Assembly (NCBI GenBank): GCA_043755865.1
Contig: JAYUSD010000235.1
Coordinates: forward strand, 1 to 34,756
DNA: 34,756 nt
Reading direction: 5' to 3'
DNA from: JANMDU01 sp043755865
GTDB lineage: Bacteria > Pseudomonadota > Gammaproteobacteria > Burkholderiales > Burkholderiaceae_C
Shown: piece by piece, positions 8,312 through 15,349 of the stretch
Layout of the letters: every line of letters starts with the position of its first letter
Position numbering within the stretch: position 1 is the first letter of the stretch
The notes under the pieces: generated by a model
Database searches by the model: none
What the model saw: the letters and a program-made list of their open reading frames with translations, nothing else
Told to the model about the DNA's origin: nothing
Position numbers and translations under genes: made by a program

Positions 8312-8562
8312 TGTCTTGCGCCGAACTCTGCACCGACTGGCGCGTCAACCATGAGCTCGCCGCCATGTAGCGCGGGATCGTAAACTTTAAGTTTTTGGGC
8401 AAGGGTGGGGCGCACAGGCTTGGCGACCAATTCAAGCCTGCCTTTGCTTAGAACATTGACCTGCAGCGGCGTGTCTGGCGATACGCCCATGGCTTGCATG
8501 AGTTGGCGGCTTAAGCGAATGCCGTGGCTGTTGCCCCAAGGGGTGATAGAGATTGTGTTCAT
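8308..8562 (-). CDS. MazE/AbrB-family antitoxin
   Basis: This 84-residue antitoxin is partner to the downstream MazF-type toxin. The N-terminal swapped-hairpin AbrB DNA-binding motif reads ISITPWGNSHGIRLSRQ, closely matching the MazE pattern WGNS-x-x-IRL, and a flexible C-terminal tail should wrap the toxin. The ATG at 8562 lies 6 nt after the -10-like TATACT with no Shine-Dalgarno, suggesting a leaderless message. The gene overlaps the toxin gene by 4 nt, the normal arrangement for keeping antitoxin in excess. Together with the operator at 8570-8589 it should be autoregulated. It lies between a small lipoprotein gene and the ruvB-bearing operon. Confidence 0.92.
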   Translation of the reverse strand: MNTISITPWGNSHGIRLSRQLMQAMGVSPDTPLQVNVLSKGRLELVAKPVRPTLAQKLKVYDPALHGGELMVDAPVGAEFGARQ

Positions 8563-8597
8563 GCATTAAGTATATCCGAATGGATATACATTGAGAA
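8563..8597 (-). promoter_or_regulatory. Candidate autoregulated promoter and operator of the toxin-antitoxin-GNAT-ruvB operon
   Basis: A perfect inverted repeat, GTATATCC-gaat-GGATATAC, occupies 8570-8589. On the minus strand it contains the -10-like TATACT (8574-8569), with a weak -35-like TTCTCA (8597-8592) 17 bp upstream. The start codon of the antitoxin begins 6 nt past the -10. AbrB-fold antitoxins typically bind such palindromes over their own promoter, so repression by antitoxin plus toxin is expected. The palindrome is seen directly; its role is inferred from the family. Confidence 0.6.
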
Positions 8598-8610
8598 TGG
8601 GCTGGTGACT

Positions 8611-8829
8611 TTACTGTGCCAACGTCCAGCCGCGCTCGATCATGCACTGCTCGTGAAGCGAGCGGCGGGTTTCTATGGCATTGGAACACCACGCGACATC
8701 GCGATTCATGACTTGCAGACCACGATCACCGCGCAGGTCTTGCCATTTGAGTTCAGAAAACGATTCATGCAAACTGGCGCAGCCGGTCAAGAAGAGGGCG
8801 AGTGTGCCTAGGAATAGAGTTTGTTTCAT
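8611..8829 (-). CDS. Small predicted lipoprotein
   Basis: This 72-residue hypothetical protein has a lipoprotein signal: MKQTLFLGTLALFLTGC, lipobox LTGC, with Cys17 as the first mature residue. The mature part of about 56 residues ends with HEQCMIERGW, a C-x-x-x-x-GW pattern common in small proteobacterial lipoproteins of unknown function. It has two further cysteines that could form a disulfide in the periplasm. It starts 9 nt after the ruvA stop on the same strand, so it is probably cotranscribed with ruvA. The antitoxin promoter lies just beyond its stop. No function is assigned. Confidence 0.7.
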   Translation of the reverse strand: MKQTLFLGTLALFLTGCASLHESFSELKWQDLRGDRGLQVMNRDVAWCSNAIETRRSLHEQCMIERGWTLAQ

Positions 8830-8838
8830 AAAAGCATC

Positions 8839-9411
8839 CTACTTTGCCAAAGCCTTCAAAGCAAGCTTAATTCCCTCACTCACGCCCACATCCTTGGGCA
8901 GCGCCTTGAGTGCCAACGTGGCTTCTTTGTCGCTGTAGCCAAGCGCTATTAAGGCTTGCAAGATATCGCTTTGCGCGTCGTTTTGAATGGATGCACCCGC
9001 GCCAATGTCTGCGCCGAGTTTACCTTTGAGCTCCAAGAGCAATCGCTCGGCAGTTTTTTTGCCGATGCCGGGGATTTTGGTCAAGCGCGTGGCTTCTTGT
9101 AGCGTGATGGCTTGCGCGAGATCTGCGACGCTCATGCCGCTTAAGATGCCAAGTGCTGTGCGCGGGCCGACTCCGGAGATTTTTACCAGTTGGCGGAAGG
9201 TCTCCCGCTCTTGATTGGTGGCGAAGCCGAAAAGGATTTGGGCATCTTCGCGCACGACGAAATGCGTGAGTAGCGCGACTTTTTCGCCGAGTGCGGGTAA
9301 GCCGTAAAACGTGCTCATCGGCACATCGAGCACGTAGCCTACGCCGCCACAGTCCACCAAGATTTGCGGGGGATTTTTCTCGAGCAGATTGCCTGCGATG
9401 CGACCGATCAT
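8839..9411 (-). CDS. ruvA: Holliday junction DNA-binding protein RuvA
   Basis: RuvA tetramers bind four-way junctions and load RuvB. The 190-residue protein has the N-terminal OB fold (MIGRIAGNLLEK, VDCGGVGYVLDVP), two helix-hairpin-helix motifs (LVKISGVGPRTALGIL and LTKIPGIGKKTAERLLLELK) and a C-terminal RuvB-binding three-helix domain (QSDILQALIALGYSDKEA). Length and motifs are normal. It is transcribed divergently from phoH across a 65-bp gap. AGAGA upstream of ATG 9411 can serve as ribosome-binding site. Unusually, ruvB is not next to it: four genes intervene. Confidence 0.97.
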   Translation of the reverse strand: MIGRIAGNLLEKNPPQILVDCGGVGYVLDVPMSTFYGLPALGEKVALLTHFVVREDAQILFGFATNQERETFRQLVKISGVGPRTALGILSGMSVADLAQAITLQEATRLTKIPGIGKKTAERLLLELKGKLGADIGAGASIQNDAQSDILQALIALGYSDKEATLALKALPKDVGVSEGIKLALKALAK

Positions 9412-9464
9412 GACTTGTCTCTTTACGAAGTGGTTTGGCTAGCGCGTAGTGTATTTCTAAACAG

Positions 9465-9476
9465 TACAATGATACG
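9465..9476 (+). promoter_or_regulatory. Candidate -10 element directly before phoH
   Basis: TACAAT (9465-9470), five of six to consensus, ends 6 nt before the GTG start of phoH. No convincing -35 hexamer lies at 16-18 bp, and no Shine-Dalgarno precedes the GTG. It fits the recurring pattern of start codons located at the expected transcription start. By-eye prediction. Confidence 0.4.
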
Positions 9477-10415
9477 GTGATTATCAAACATGCTTTTACC
9501 CCTGCGAATAACAAACGCCTCGTCAACCTTTGCGGCCCAAATGATGAGCATTTGCGCCGCTTGGAAGATGCGCTGAATGTGAATATTGCGCATCGGCATG
9601 AAGATTTTCGTGTGAACGGCGCAAAGAAAGACGCGGAGCGCACGATTGAACTGCTGCAAGCGGCCTATGAAATCGCGAGCAAGCCCATCTCGCCCGAAGT
9701 GTGGCAGCTGATGGTCTCGGGCAATGAGCCTACGCTGGACGGCGAAGGCGTTGCGCTCAACACGCGACGCGCTGATCTACGCGCACGCTCTCCAATGCAA
9801 GCGCAATACCTGGCGCAAATTGCCGCGCACGACATCAGCTTTGGCATTGGCCCTGCGGGTACCGGTAAAACATATCTCGCGGTGGCCTGCGCGGTGGACG
9901 CGCTGGAGAGAAGCGCCGTGCAGCGCATCGTGCTCACGCGCCCTGCGGTGGAGGCGGGTGAGAAGCTGGGCTATTTACCCGGCGATTTGGCGCAGAAAAT
10001 TGATCCGTATTTGCGCCCACTCTATGACGCGTTGTACGACCTGATGGGGTATGAAAAGGTGCAAAAAGCCTTTGAGCGCCAGCAGTTAGAGATCGCGCCG
10101 CTGGCCTTTATGCGCGGGCGCACGCTCAATCACAGCTTCGTGATTTTGGATGAAGCGCAAAACACCACGCCTGAGCAAATGAAGATGTTTTTGACGCGCC
10201 TTGGGTTTAGCTCCAAAGCAGTGATCACGGGCGATGTGAGTCAGATTGATTTGCCGGCTGGTCAGCCGAGCGGCTTAGTGGATGCACAGCGTGTGTTGCA
10301 AGGCGTGCAAGGGATTGCCATGACGCATCTGACCAGTGCAGATGTGGTGCGCCACGCGCTGGTAGCGCGGATTGTGGATGCGTATGACGCGAAATCTGCG
10401 CGACGTGCGGTTTGA
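9477..10415 (+). CDS. phoH: PhoH-family ATPase (YbeZ type)
   Basis: This 312-residue cytoplasmic ATPase of the PhoH/YbeZ family is linked to RNA and ribosome metabolism and is commonly encoded next to ybeY. It shows Walker A GPAGTGKT (125-132), the LTRPAVEAGEKLGYLPG signature, Walker B FVILDEAQN and the ITGDVSQIDLP segment. The N-terminal stretch up to about residue 65 resembles the KH-like part of the family. GTG 9477 is used as start because the next upstream codons leave the frame closed and no ATG fits. Downstream, after a 79-bp gap holding repeat copy B, comes ybeY, its usual functional partner. Confidence 0.94.
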   Translation: MIIKHAFTPANNKRLVNLCGPNDEHLRRLEDALNVNIAHRHEDFRVNGAKKDAERTIELLQAAYEIASKPISPEVWQLMVSGNEPTLDGEGVALNTRRADLRARSPMQAQYLAQIAAHDISFGIGPAGTGKTYLAVACAVDALERSAVQRIVLTRPAVEAGEKLGYLPGDLAQKIDPYLRPLYDALYDLMGYEKVQKAFERQQLEIAPLAFMRGRTLNHSFVILDEAQNTTPEQMKMFLTRLGFSSKAVITGDVSQIDLPAGQPSGLVDAQRVLQGVQGIAMTHLTSADVVRHALVARIVDAYDAKSARRAV

Positions 10416-10428
10416 AGTGCGCTGCTGA

Positions 10429-10497
10429 TTACTATTAATTTAATAGCACTCTACGCAGTCTATATGCCGGCTATACACCTTTTTCTTTATAAAAATG
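10429..10497 (+). repeat. Dispersed ~69-nt repeat, copy B (between phoH and ybeY; supplies the ybeY start codon)
   Basis: Aligned without gaps to copy C (23318-23386), about three quarters of positions match by hand count, including the CTATTAA start, AGCACTC, CGCAG, TATGCCGGC and the final AAAAATG. Its first part is a near-palindrome, CTATTAA-t-TTAATAG (10432-10446). The last three bases, ATG 10495-10497, are the ybeY initiation codon. Confidence 0.72.
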
Positions 10498-10956
10498 ATC
10501 AATTTGCAATTCTCGGATGATCTTGAAGTAGGCACTGAGCTCGCCGTGGTCAAACGCGTTTTAAGCAAAGCCCGAGCGCAGCGCTGGGCTACGCACGCTC
10601 TGCGCACATCGCACCAAGCAGATCAAATCACGCTGCGCATCGTGGGCGAATCAGAGGGCCGCGAGCTCAACCGCAGCTATCGCGGAAAAGCCAAAGATTA
10701 TGCGACCAATGTGCTGACCTTTGACTACCAACGCGCGCCTTTTCTGGCCGCAGACATCGTGCTTTGCGCCCCTGTGATCGCACGCGAGGCCGCTGCTCAA
10801 AACAAGCCTTTGGAAGCACACTGGGCGCACCTCATCATTCATGGCATCTTGCATGCGCAGGGTTACGACCACGAGACCCATGCGCACGATGCGAATGAAA
10901 TGGAAGCGCTAGAGGTGCTGCTCGTGCAGTCTTTGGGCTATGCCAATCCGTATTGA
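10495..10956 (+). CDS. ybeY: Endoribonuclease YbeY (16S rRNA maturation)
   Basis: YbeY is a zinc metalloprotein involved in 16S rRNA 3'-end maturation and ribosome quality control. The 153-residue product ends with the family signature HGILHAQGYDH (H116, H120 and H126 as zinc ligands) and contains the conserved TNVLTFDY (71-78). Length is normal. The ATG is the last codon of a dispersed repeat copy, preceded by a T-rich tract and TATAAAA rather than a Shine-Dalgarno, so initiation signals come from the repeat. In many relatives a CorC-like gene follows; here a TetR regulator follows after 12 nt. Confidence 0.95.
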   Translation: MINLQFSDDLEVGTELAVVKRVLSKARAQRWATHALRTSHQADQITLRIVGESEGRELNRSYRGKAKDYATNVLTFDYQRAPFLAADIVLCAPVIAREAAAQNKPLEAHWAHLIIHGILHAQGYDHETHAHDANEMEALEVLLVQSLGYANPY

Positions 10957-10968
10957 AGCGATCAGCAC

Positions 10969-11589
10969 ATGGCACGCCCCAAATCTGCTGACCATCATTT
11001 AAAGCGCGATTCCATTCTGGACGCCGCATCTGAGTGTTTTGCGCAACTGAGCTATCCAGCTGCCAGCATGCAAGAGGTGGCGGCGCGGTTGGGGACGAGC
11101 AAGGCGCGGATTTATCACTACTACGACAGCAAGGACGCGCTGCTCTTTGATTTGCTGGATCGCTACACGCAGCGCTTGTTGGCCATCATTGGCGAGACGG
11201 AAGCCCATGCGCAGCGCAAAAATTTCGGTGACAAAGCAGCTCTGCATGCCTTGATCGAAGGCTTCCTCGTTGAATATGAAAGCTCCGCCACTAAGCACGT
11301 GGTTTTGCTGAGTGATACAAAATTCTTGAGCAATGACGCACTGGACAAAACGCCTTCGCAGCGCCAAATTATCTTGCAGCGACAGCGCGATATCGTGAGT
11401 GCCTTCACGCGCTTCCTGCGCCGCGCCTATCCCGCGCGCTTCAACGATGCCAACCAAACCGCACTCACGATGATGCTGATGGGCATGATCAACTGGACAT
11501 TTACTTGGTTGCGTCCAGATGGCCCGATCAGTTACGCCGATTTCGCAAAAGAAGTGGTGGCGACGCTGGAGCGCGGTTTTCAGGTTTGA
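10969..11589 (+). CDS. TetR-family transcriptional regulator
   Basis: This 206-residue regulator has an N-terminal TetR helix-turn-helix (ILDAASECFAQLSYPAASMQEVAARLGTSKARIYHYYDSKDALLFDLL in the first 65 residues; recognition helix around TSKARIYHYY). The C-terminal ligand-binding domain (about 70-206) is divergent, with helices containing SDTKFLSNDALDK and TMMLMGMINWTFTWLRPDG. The latter is typical of TetR proteins that sense acyl-CoA or aromatic-CoA compounds, but this is only a family impression. It starts 12 nt after ybeY and may be cotranscribed. No target operator could be identified. Confidence 0.9.
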   Translation: MARPKSADHHLKRDSILDAASECFAQLSYPAASMQEVAARLGTSKARIYHYYDSKDALLFDLLDRYTQRLLAIIGETEAHAQRKNFGDKAALHALIEGFLVEYESSATKHVVLLSDTKFLSNDALDKTPSQRQIILQRQRDIVSAFTRFLRRAYPARFNDANQTALTMMLMGMINWTFTWLRPDGPISYADFAKEVVATLERGFQV

Positions 11590-11656
11590 ATCGCCATGCG
11601 GCACGCTCTGATACATCTTCAAAGCAAGCATTTTCACATTGCAAATCGCTCCTAAA

Positions 11657-11679
11657 TGATTGAAAACAATCAGGTTTTT
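11657..11679 (+). terminator. Weak intrinsic terminator after the TetR gene
   Basis: A 6-bp AT-rich stem, TGATTG-aaaa-CAATCA (11657-11672), is followed after GG by five T (11675-11679). The stem is short, so termination may be partial. It would separate the phoH-ybeY-tetR unit from the dcw cluster. Confidence 0.35.
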
Positions 11680-11751
11680 CCTCAAAGACTGATTAAAATT
11701 TCATTTCACGGAAGCGCCGTAAGCACTTGATTTCATTGAAGTTTTTTTACA

Positions 11752-11821
11752 TTGCACCTTGTGTAAACGCTTTGAATACTGATACAGTGGTGAAAAGTGC
11801 ATAAATGTGGTGAGTAAATGG
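11752..11821 (+). promoter_or_regulatory. dcw cluster promoter region with MraZ-box-like direct repeats
   Basis: A run of short direct repeats with 10-bp period lies before mraZ: GTGG at 11787, GTGC at 11797, GTGG at 11807, and a weaker ATGG near 11818. MraZ is known to bind direct repeats of this type and period upstream of its own operon, so autoregulation is expected. A sigma70-like pair, TTGCAC (11752-11757), 17 bp, AATACT (11775-11780), sits just upstream and would be overlapped by bound MraZ. The rest of the roughly 290-bp gap after tetR holds the weak terminator and possibly a decayed repeat fragment. Confidence 0.55.
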
Positions 11822-11881
11822 TTTGCAAGGGGCAAACCAAGGCTTGAACACCGCAGATTTGCCTTTAAACCCCCGCCAGCC

Positions 11882-12322
11882 ATGTTTACCGGTGCTTCTT
11901 CGTTGAGTTTGGATGCCAAAGGCCGCATCGCTGTGCCCACACGGCACCGCGAAACGCTGCTGACCGCCTGTGAAGGCAAGCTGGTTGTCACGCGCAATCA
12001 CGAAGGCGGTTTGATGATGTTTCCGCAAGCAGCTTGGAATGCGTTTAGCGCAAAAATCGCCCATGTGCCGATGCATCTGCAATGGGTCAAGCGCCTGTAC
12101 ATTGGCCATGCGCAGCCTTGCGAAATGGACGCGACGGGCCGCGTATTGATTGCACCGGAGCTGCGCGCAGTCGCTGAGTTGGGCACCGAGGCTGTGATGC
12201 TGGGCATGGTGGATTATTTTGAGATTTGGGATCCGGCCAAACATGCTGCCAAAGAGGCGCTCGATCTGGCGCGCGCTGGCTCGTCCAACAGTGCTGAAGC
12301 CTTTAAAGACTTTGTGTTTTAA
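11882..12322 (+). CDS. mraZ: Transcriptional regulator MraZ
   Basis: MraZ is the DNA-binding regulator encoded at the head of the dcw cluster; it forms rings with an AbrB-like double fold and controls its own operon. The 146-residue product starts MFTGASSLSLDAKGRIAVP and carries the second copy of the motif as DATGRVLIAPEL, the expected two MraZ repeats. An upstream GTG at 11807 would add 25 residues without homology, so ATG 11882 is preferred. rsmH follows after 11 nt. The direct repeats at 11787-11821 are its likely operator. Confidence 0.95.
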   Translation: MFTGASSLSLDAKGRIAVPTRHRETLLTACEGKLVVTRNHEGGLMMFPQAAWNAFSAKIAHVPMHLQWVKRLYIGHAQPCEMDATGRVLIAPELRAVAELGTEAVMLGMVDYFEIWDPAKHAAKEALDLARAGSSNSAEAFKDFVF

Positions 12323-12333
12323 AGAGGCAACAG

Positions 12334-13287
12334 GTGGACACATGGCAACACACCACCGTCTTGTTAAGTGAAGCAATCGATTGCCTGCTTACTTCAACAG
12401 ACGGTCACTATATTGATGCGACCTTCGGGCGTGGTGGCCACACACGCTTGCTGCTATCGCGTTTGAGTGCGCAAGGCAAGGTAACAGTTTTCGACAAAGA
12501 CCCGCAAGCCATTGCCACGGCGCAAGCCATGCAACAGCAAGATGGGCGTCTGGCCATTGTTCACGACAGCTTCACAGCACTGGCCGATTTACCGACTGCA
12601 TCGGTGCAAGGCATCTTGATGGATCTGGGCATCAGCAGCCCGCAGATCGACGATCCAGCGCGGGGCTTTTCTTTCATGCGCGACGGCCCGCTCGATATGC
12701 GCATGGACAGCACGCGCGGCCAGACGGTGGCTCAGTGGCTGCAAATCGCCTCAGAAAAAGAGATTGAGGAAGTGATCAAAGGCTATGGTGAAGAACGCTT
12801 TGCCCGTCAGATCGCGAAAGCCATTTGTGCAAGAGTTGCCGCGGGGCAGGCGCCGCAGCGCACACTGGAGCTTGCCGAGCTCATCGCAGGTGTGGTGCGC
12901 ACGCGCGAAGGCGGCCAGCATCCGGCCACGCGCAGCTTCCAAGCCCTGCGGATCTTTATCAATCGTGAGCTTGACGATTTGCAAATCGCACTGGAGGAGA
13001 GCCTGCGCGTGCTCGCACCGAGAGGCATTCTCGTGGTGATTGCGTTTCATAGTTTGGAAGATCGCATCGTCAAGCAATTTATCGCACTGCATGCAAGAGA
13101 AGTTGTCGACCGCAATGATCCAAACTGGATGCTAGCCGGCAAGAATGCTGCGCAGAGTGCTATGAAATTAGAAGCACTGGATCGGATCAAACCCAGTGCG
13201 CTGGAAGTCGCCGCCAACCCGCGCTCACGCAGTGCGATCATGCGCGTGGCCAAGCGTACAGGCCAAGGCACGGAGACTGCGCTGTGA
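12334..13287 (+). CDS. rsmH: 16S rRNA (cytosine(1402)-N4)-methyltransferase RsmH
   Basis: RsmH (MraW) is an S-adenosylmethionine-dependent enzyme that methylates C1402 of 16S rRNA in the P site. The 317-residue product contains HTTVLLSEAIDCL at the N-terminus, the SAM-binding DATFGRGGHTRLLL, LMDLGISSPQIDDP and FHSLEDRIVKQF, all family signatures. The start is GTG 12334 with AGAGG about 9 nt upstream. The stop TGA (13285-13287) overlaps the ftsL start. In the 3' part, 13158-13177 resembles the first 20 nt of the dispersed repeat but in another frame. Confidence 0.96.
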   Translation: MDTWQHTTVLLSEAIDCLLTSTDGHYIDATFGRGGHTRLLLSRLSAQGKVTVFDKDPQAIATAQAMQQQDGRLAIVHDSFTALADLPTASVQGILMDLGISSPQIDDPARGFSFMRDGPLDMRMDSTRGQTVAQWLQIASEKEIEEVIKGYGEERFARQIAKAICARVAAGQAPQRTLELAELIAGVVRTREGGQHPATRSFQALRIFINRELDDLQIALEESLRVLAPRGILVVIAFHSLEDRIVKQFIALHAREVVDRNDPNWMLAGKNAAQSAMKLEALDRIKPSALEVAANPRSRSAIMRVAKRTGQGTETAL

Positions 13288-13592
13288 TGCGGCTCAATCT
13301 TGTACTGCTCGTTGGCGTGGTTGCCAGCGCGATGTATCTCGTGCAGGTGCAGTATCAATCGCGCCGCTTGTTTGTGGAAGTAGAAAAAGCGCAGAGCCTT
13401 TCGCGCAAGCTAGACACGGAGCGCGAGCGCCTAGAAGTGGATAAGCGCTCATCTGCCACGCCGCTGCGCATAGAAAAAATCGCTAAAGAGCAATTGCAAA
13501 TGCGCACAGCCACACCCGCTGTCACGCAGTACGTCAAGCAGCCGAAGGCGCAAGTTGCCGCTGCTACGGCTGCATCCGGAGCGAAGCCGTGA
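13287..13592 (+). CDS. ftsL: Cell division protein FtsL
   Basis: FtsL is the small bitopic divisome protein that works with FtsB and FtsQ to activate FtsWI. The product of about 101 residues has an N-terminal membrane helix (LNLVLLVGVVASAMYLVQVQ) followed by a periplasmic coiled-coil (VEVEKAQSLSRKLDTERERL) and a low-complexity Ala/Lys/Pro tail. ATG 13287 overlaps the rsmH stop; the preceding GTG 13284 is an equally placed alternative adding one residue. The stop overlaps the GTG of ftsI. Identification rests on topology and position, since FtsL sequences are poorly conserved. Confidence 0.93.
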   Translation: MRLNLVLLVGVVASAMYLVQVQYQSRRLFVEVEKAQSLSRKLDTERERLEVDKRSSATPLRIEKIAKEQLQMRTATPAVTQYVKQPKAQVAAATAASGAKP

Positions 13593-15349
13593 ATTGGCGC
13601 GCCAATCCTTTGAACACCAAGAGCGTGGCCTACTCGGGCAGCGCCAGCCCGTTGCTGGCCAGCAAGACGCCCGTGTGGCGTAGCAAATTTATCGTTGCCG
13701 CGGTTGCCCTGGCTTTTGTAGGCCTCGCTGGTCGCGCGGCTTATGTGCAGGTCATTAACAATGATTTTTATATCCGCCAAGGCGAGGTACGTTTCTCGCG
13801 CACGCTGGAGTTGCCGGCTAATCGCGGGCGAATTTTAGATCGCAACGGTTTGATTTTGGCCTCCAGCGTGCCATCACCAAGCATCTGGGCGATTCCTGAA
13901 GATGTAGAACAAGACAAGGTCAAGCTCGCCCAACTGGCTAAATTACTAGAAATGCCGCTGGCAGATTTAAAAGCAAAATTAGCAGAAGACAGCAACTTCG
14001 TTTGGCTCAAACGCCAGATCGACGAAGGTGTAGCGCAGCAAGTGGCAACGCTCGGCATCAAGGGTGTGTACACCCGCAAAGAATACCGTCGCCAATACCC
14101 GGAAGGCGAAGCGGCTGCGCATGTGGTGGGCTTTACAAACACCGATGACAAAGGCCAAGAAGGTGTTGAGCTGGCATTCAACAGCCAGTTGGGCGGCAAG
14201 AGCGGCACGCGCCGCGTGATCAAGGATCGCTTAGGGCGCGTGGTGGAAGATATTGGCGAGACGGTAGCGCCCACAGATGGCAAAGATATCCAGCTCTCTG
14301 TTGATAGCAAGGTGCAATTCTTCGCGTATCAAAAATTACGCGATGCCGTCAATCAACACAAAGCCAAGGCGGGCAGCGTAGTGGTGCTGGATGTGCAAAC
14401 GGGCGAGGTGCTGGCTTTGGCAAATTACCCCAGCTATGTGCCGGGCAAGCGAAGCAACCTCACACCAGCGCAAATGCGCAATCGCGCTCTGACCGATACC
14501 TTTGAGCCGGGCTCCACGATGAAGCCCTTTATTGCTGCCATGGCGCTGGAGAAAAAATGGGTCACGCCAGAGACGCAAATACAAACAGCGCCCGGAAAAA
14601 TCACGATTGCTGGCGCAACGATCACAGATTCGCATCCGCATGGCGTGCTTACCGTCAATGAAATCATTCAAAAATCCAGCAATGTTGGCACTGTGAAGCT
14701 GGCCATGCGCGCTGAGCCACGCGAGATGTGGGAATTTTATTCATCGGCGGGCTTTGGACAAAAGCCGCAGTTGCCTTTCCCCGGTGTGGTGAGCGGCAAG
14801 CTGCGGGCGTATAAAACTTGGCGGCCGATTGAGCAGGCCACCATGAGCTATGGCTACGGCCTGTCAGCATCGCTTTTTCAGCTCGCTCGCTCATACAGCG
14901 TGTTTGCCCGGGATGGCGAGTTGATCCCCGTGACGCTCACAAAAACTGACAACACCGTCGGCGGCGTGCGGATCATGAGCGAGAAAAATGCACAAGCGGT
15001 GCGCAAAATGCTGCAAATGGCTACGGCTCAGGGCGGCACCGCGCCGCAAGCGCAAACCATTGGTTATTCCGTCGGAGGCAAGACGGGCACAGCGCGCAAG
15101 CAAGAAGGCAAGGGCTATTCGGATAAAAAATACCGTGCATGGTTTGTGGGTCTTGCGCCGATTGACAATCCGCGCATTGTGGTGGCGGTGATGGTGGATG
15201 AGCCGAGCAATGGCAAGTTTTATGGCGGCGATGTGGCTGCACCTGTGTTCTCAGAGACCGTAGCGCAAACTCTGCGCATGCTGGGCGTGCAGCCTGATAT
15301 GGCGATCAAGCCGCAGATCGTGATTGCCGCAGAAGAGGAGTCGTTTTGA
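13589..15349 (+). CDS. ftsI: Septal peptidoglycan transpeptidase FtsI (PBP3)
   Basis: FtsI is the division-specific class B penicillin-binding protein that crosslinks septal peptidoglycan with FtsW. The 586-residue protein has a short cytoplasmic N-terminus, one membrane helix (FIVAAVALAFVGLAGRAAYVQ, split here only as a landmark), a dimerisation domain from RGRILDRNG, and a transpeptidase domain. The active-site motifs are STMK (309-312, nucleophile Ser309), SSN (363-365) and KTG (498-500). Start is GTG 13589, overlapping the ftsL stop. The stop overlaps the murE start. Full length, all catalytic motifs intact. Confidence 0.96.
   Translation: MNWRANPLNTKSVAYSGSASPLLASKTPVWRSKFIVAAVALAFVGLAGRAAYVQVINNDFYIRQGEVRFSRTLELPANRGRILDRNGLILASSVPSPSIWAIPEDVEQDKVKLAQLAKLLEMPLADLKAKLAEDSNFVWLKRQIDEGVAQQVATLGIKGVYTRKEYRRQYPEGEAAAHVVGFTNTDDKGQEGVELAFNSQLGGKSGTRRVIKDRLGRVVEDIGETVAPTDGKDIQLSVDSKVQFFAYQKLRDAVNQHKAKAGSVVVLDVQTGEVLALANYPSYVPGKRSNLTPAQMRNRALTDTFEPGSTMKPFIAAMALEKKWVTPETQIQTAPGKITIAGATITDSHPHGVLTVNEIIQKSSNVGTVKLAMRAEPREMWEFYSSAGFGQKPQLPFPGVVSGKLRAYKTWRPIEQATMSYGYGLSASLFQLARSYSVFARDGELIPVTLTKTDNTVGGVRIMSEKNAQAVRKMLQMATAQGGTAPQAQTIGYSVGGKTGTARKQEGKGYSDKKYRAWFVGLAPIDNPRIVVAVMVDEPSNGKFYGGDVAAPVFSETVAQTLRMLGVQPDMAIKPQIVIAAEEESF

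Noticed and set aside
11643..11660. Minus-strand repeat fragment upstream of mraZ
   Set aside because: TTTAGGAGCGATTTGC on the minus strand recalls copy D, but the match is short and AT-rich, too weak to annotate.
11807..11881. Extended mraZ N-terminus from GTG 11807
   Set aside because: The 25 extra residues have no family counterpart and overlap the MraZ-box repeats; ATG 11882 gives the standard N-terminus. Similar upstream extensions of mraY (18235), murC (23353) and ftsQ (25840) were rejected likewise.
13158..13177. Truncated repeat copy within rsmH
   Set aside because: TGCTATGAAATTAGAAGCAC matches 17 of 20 bases at the start of copy C, but the similarity stops there, the frame differs, and the rsmH protein reads normally. 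Kept only as a possible remnant.
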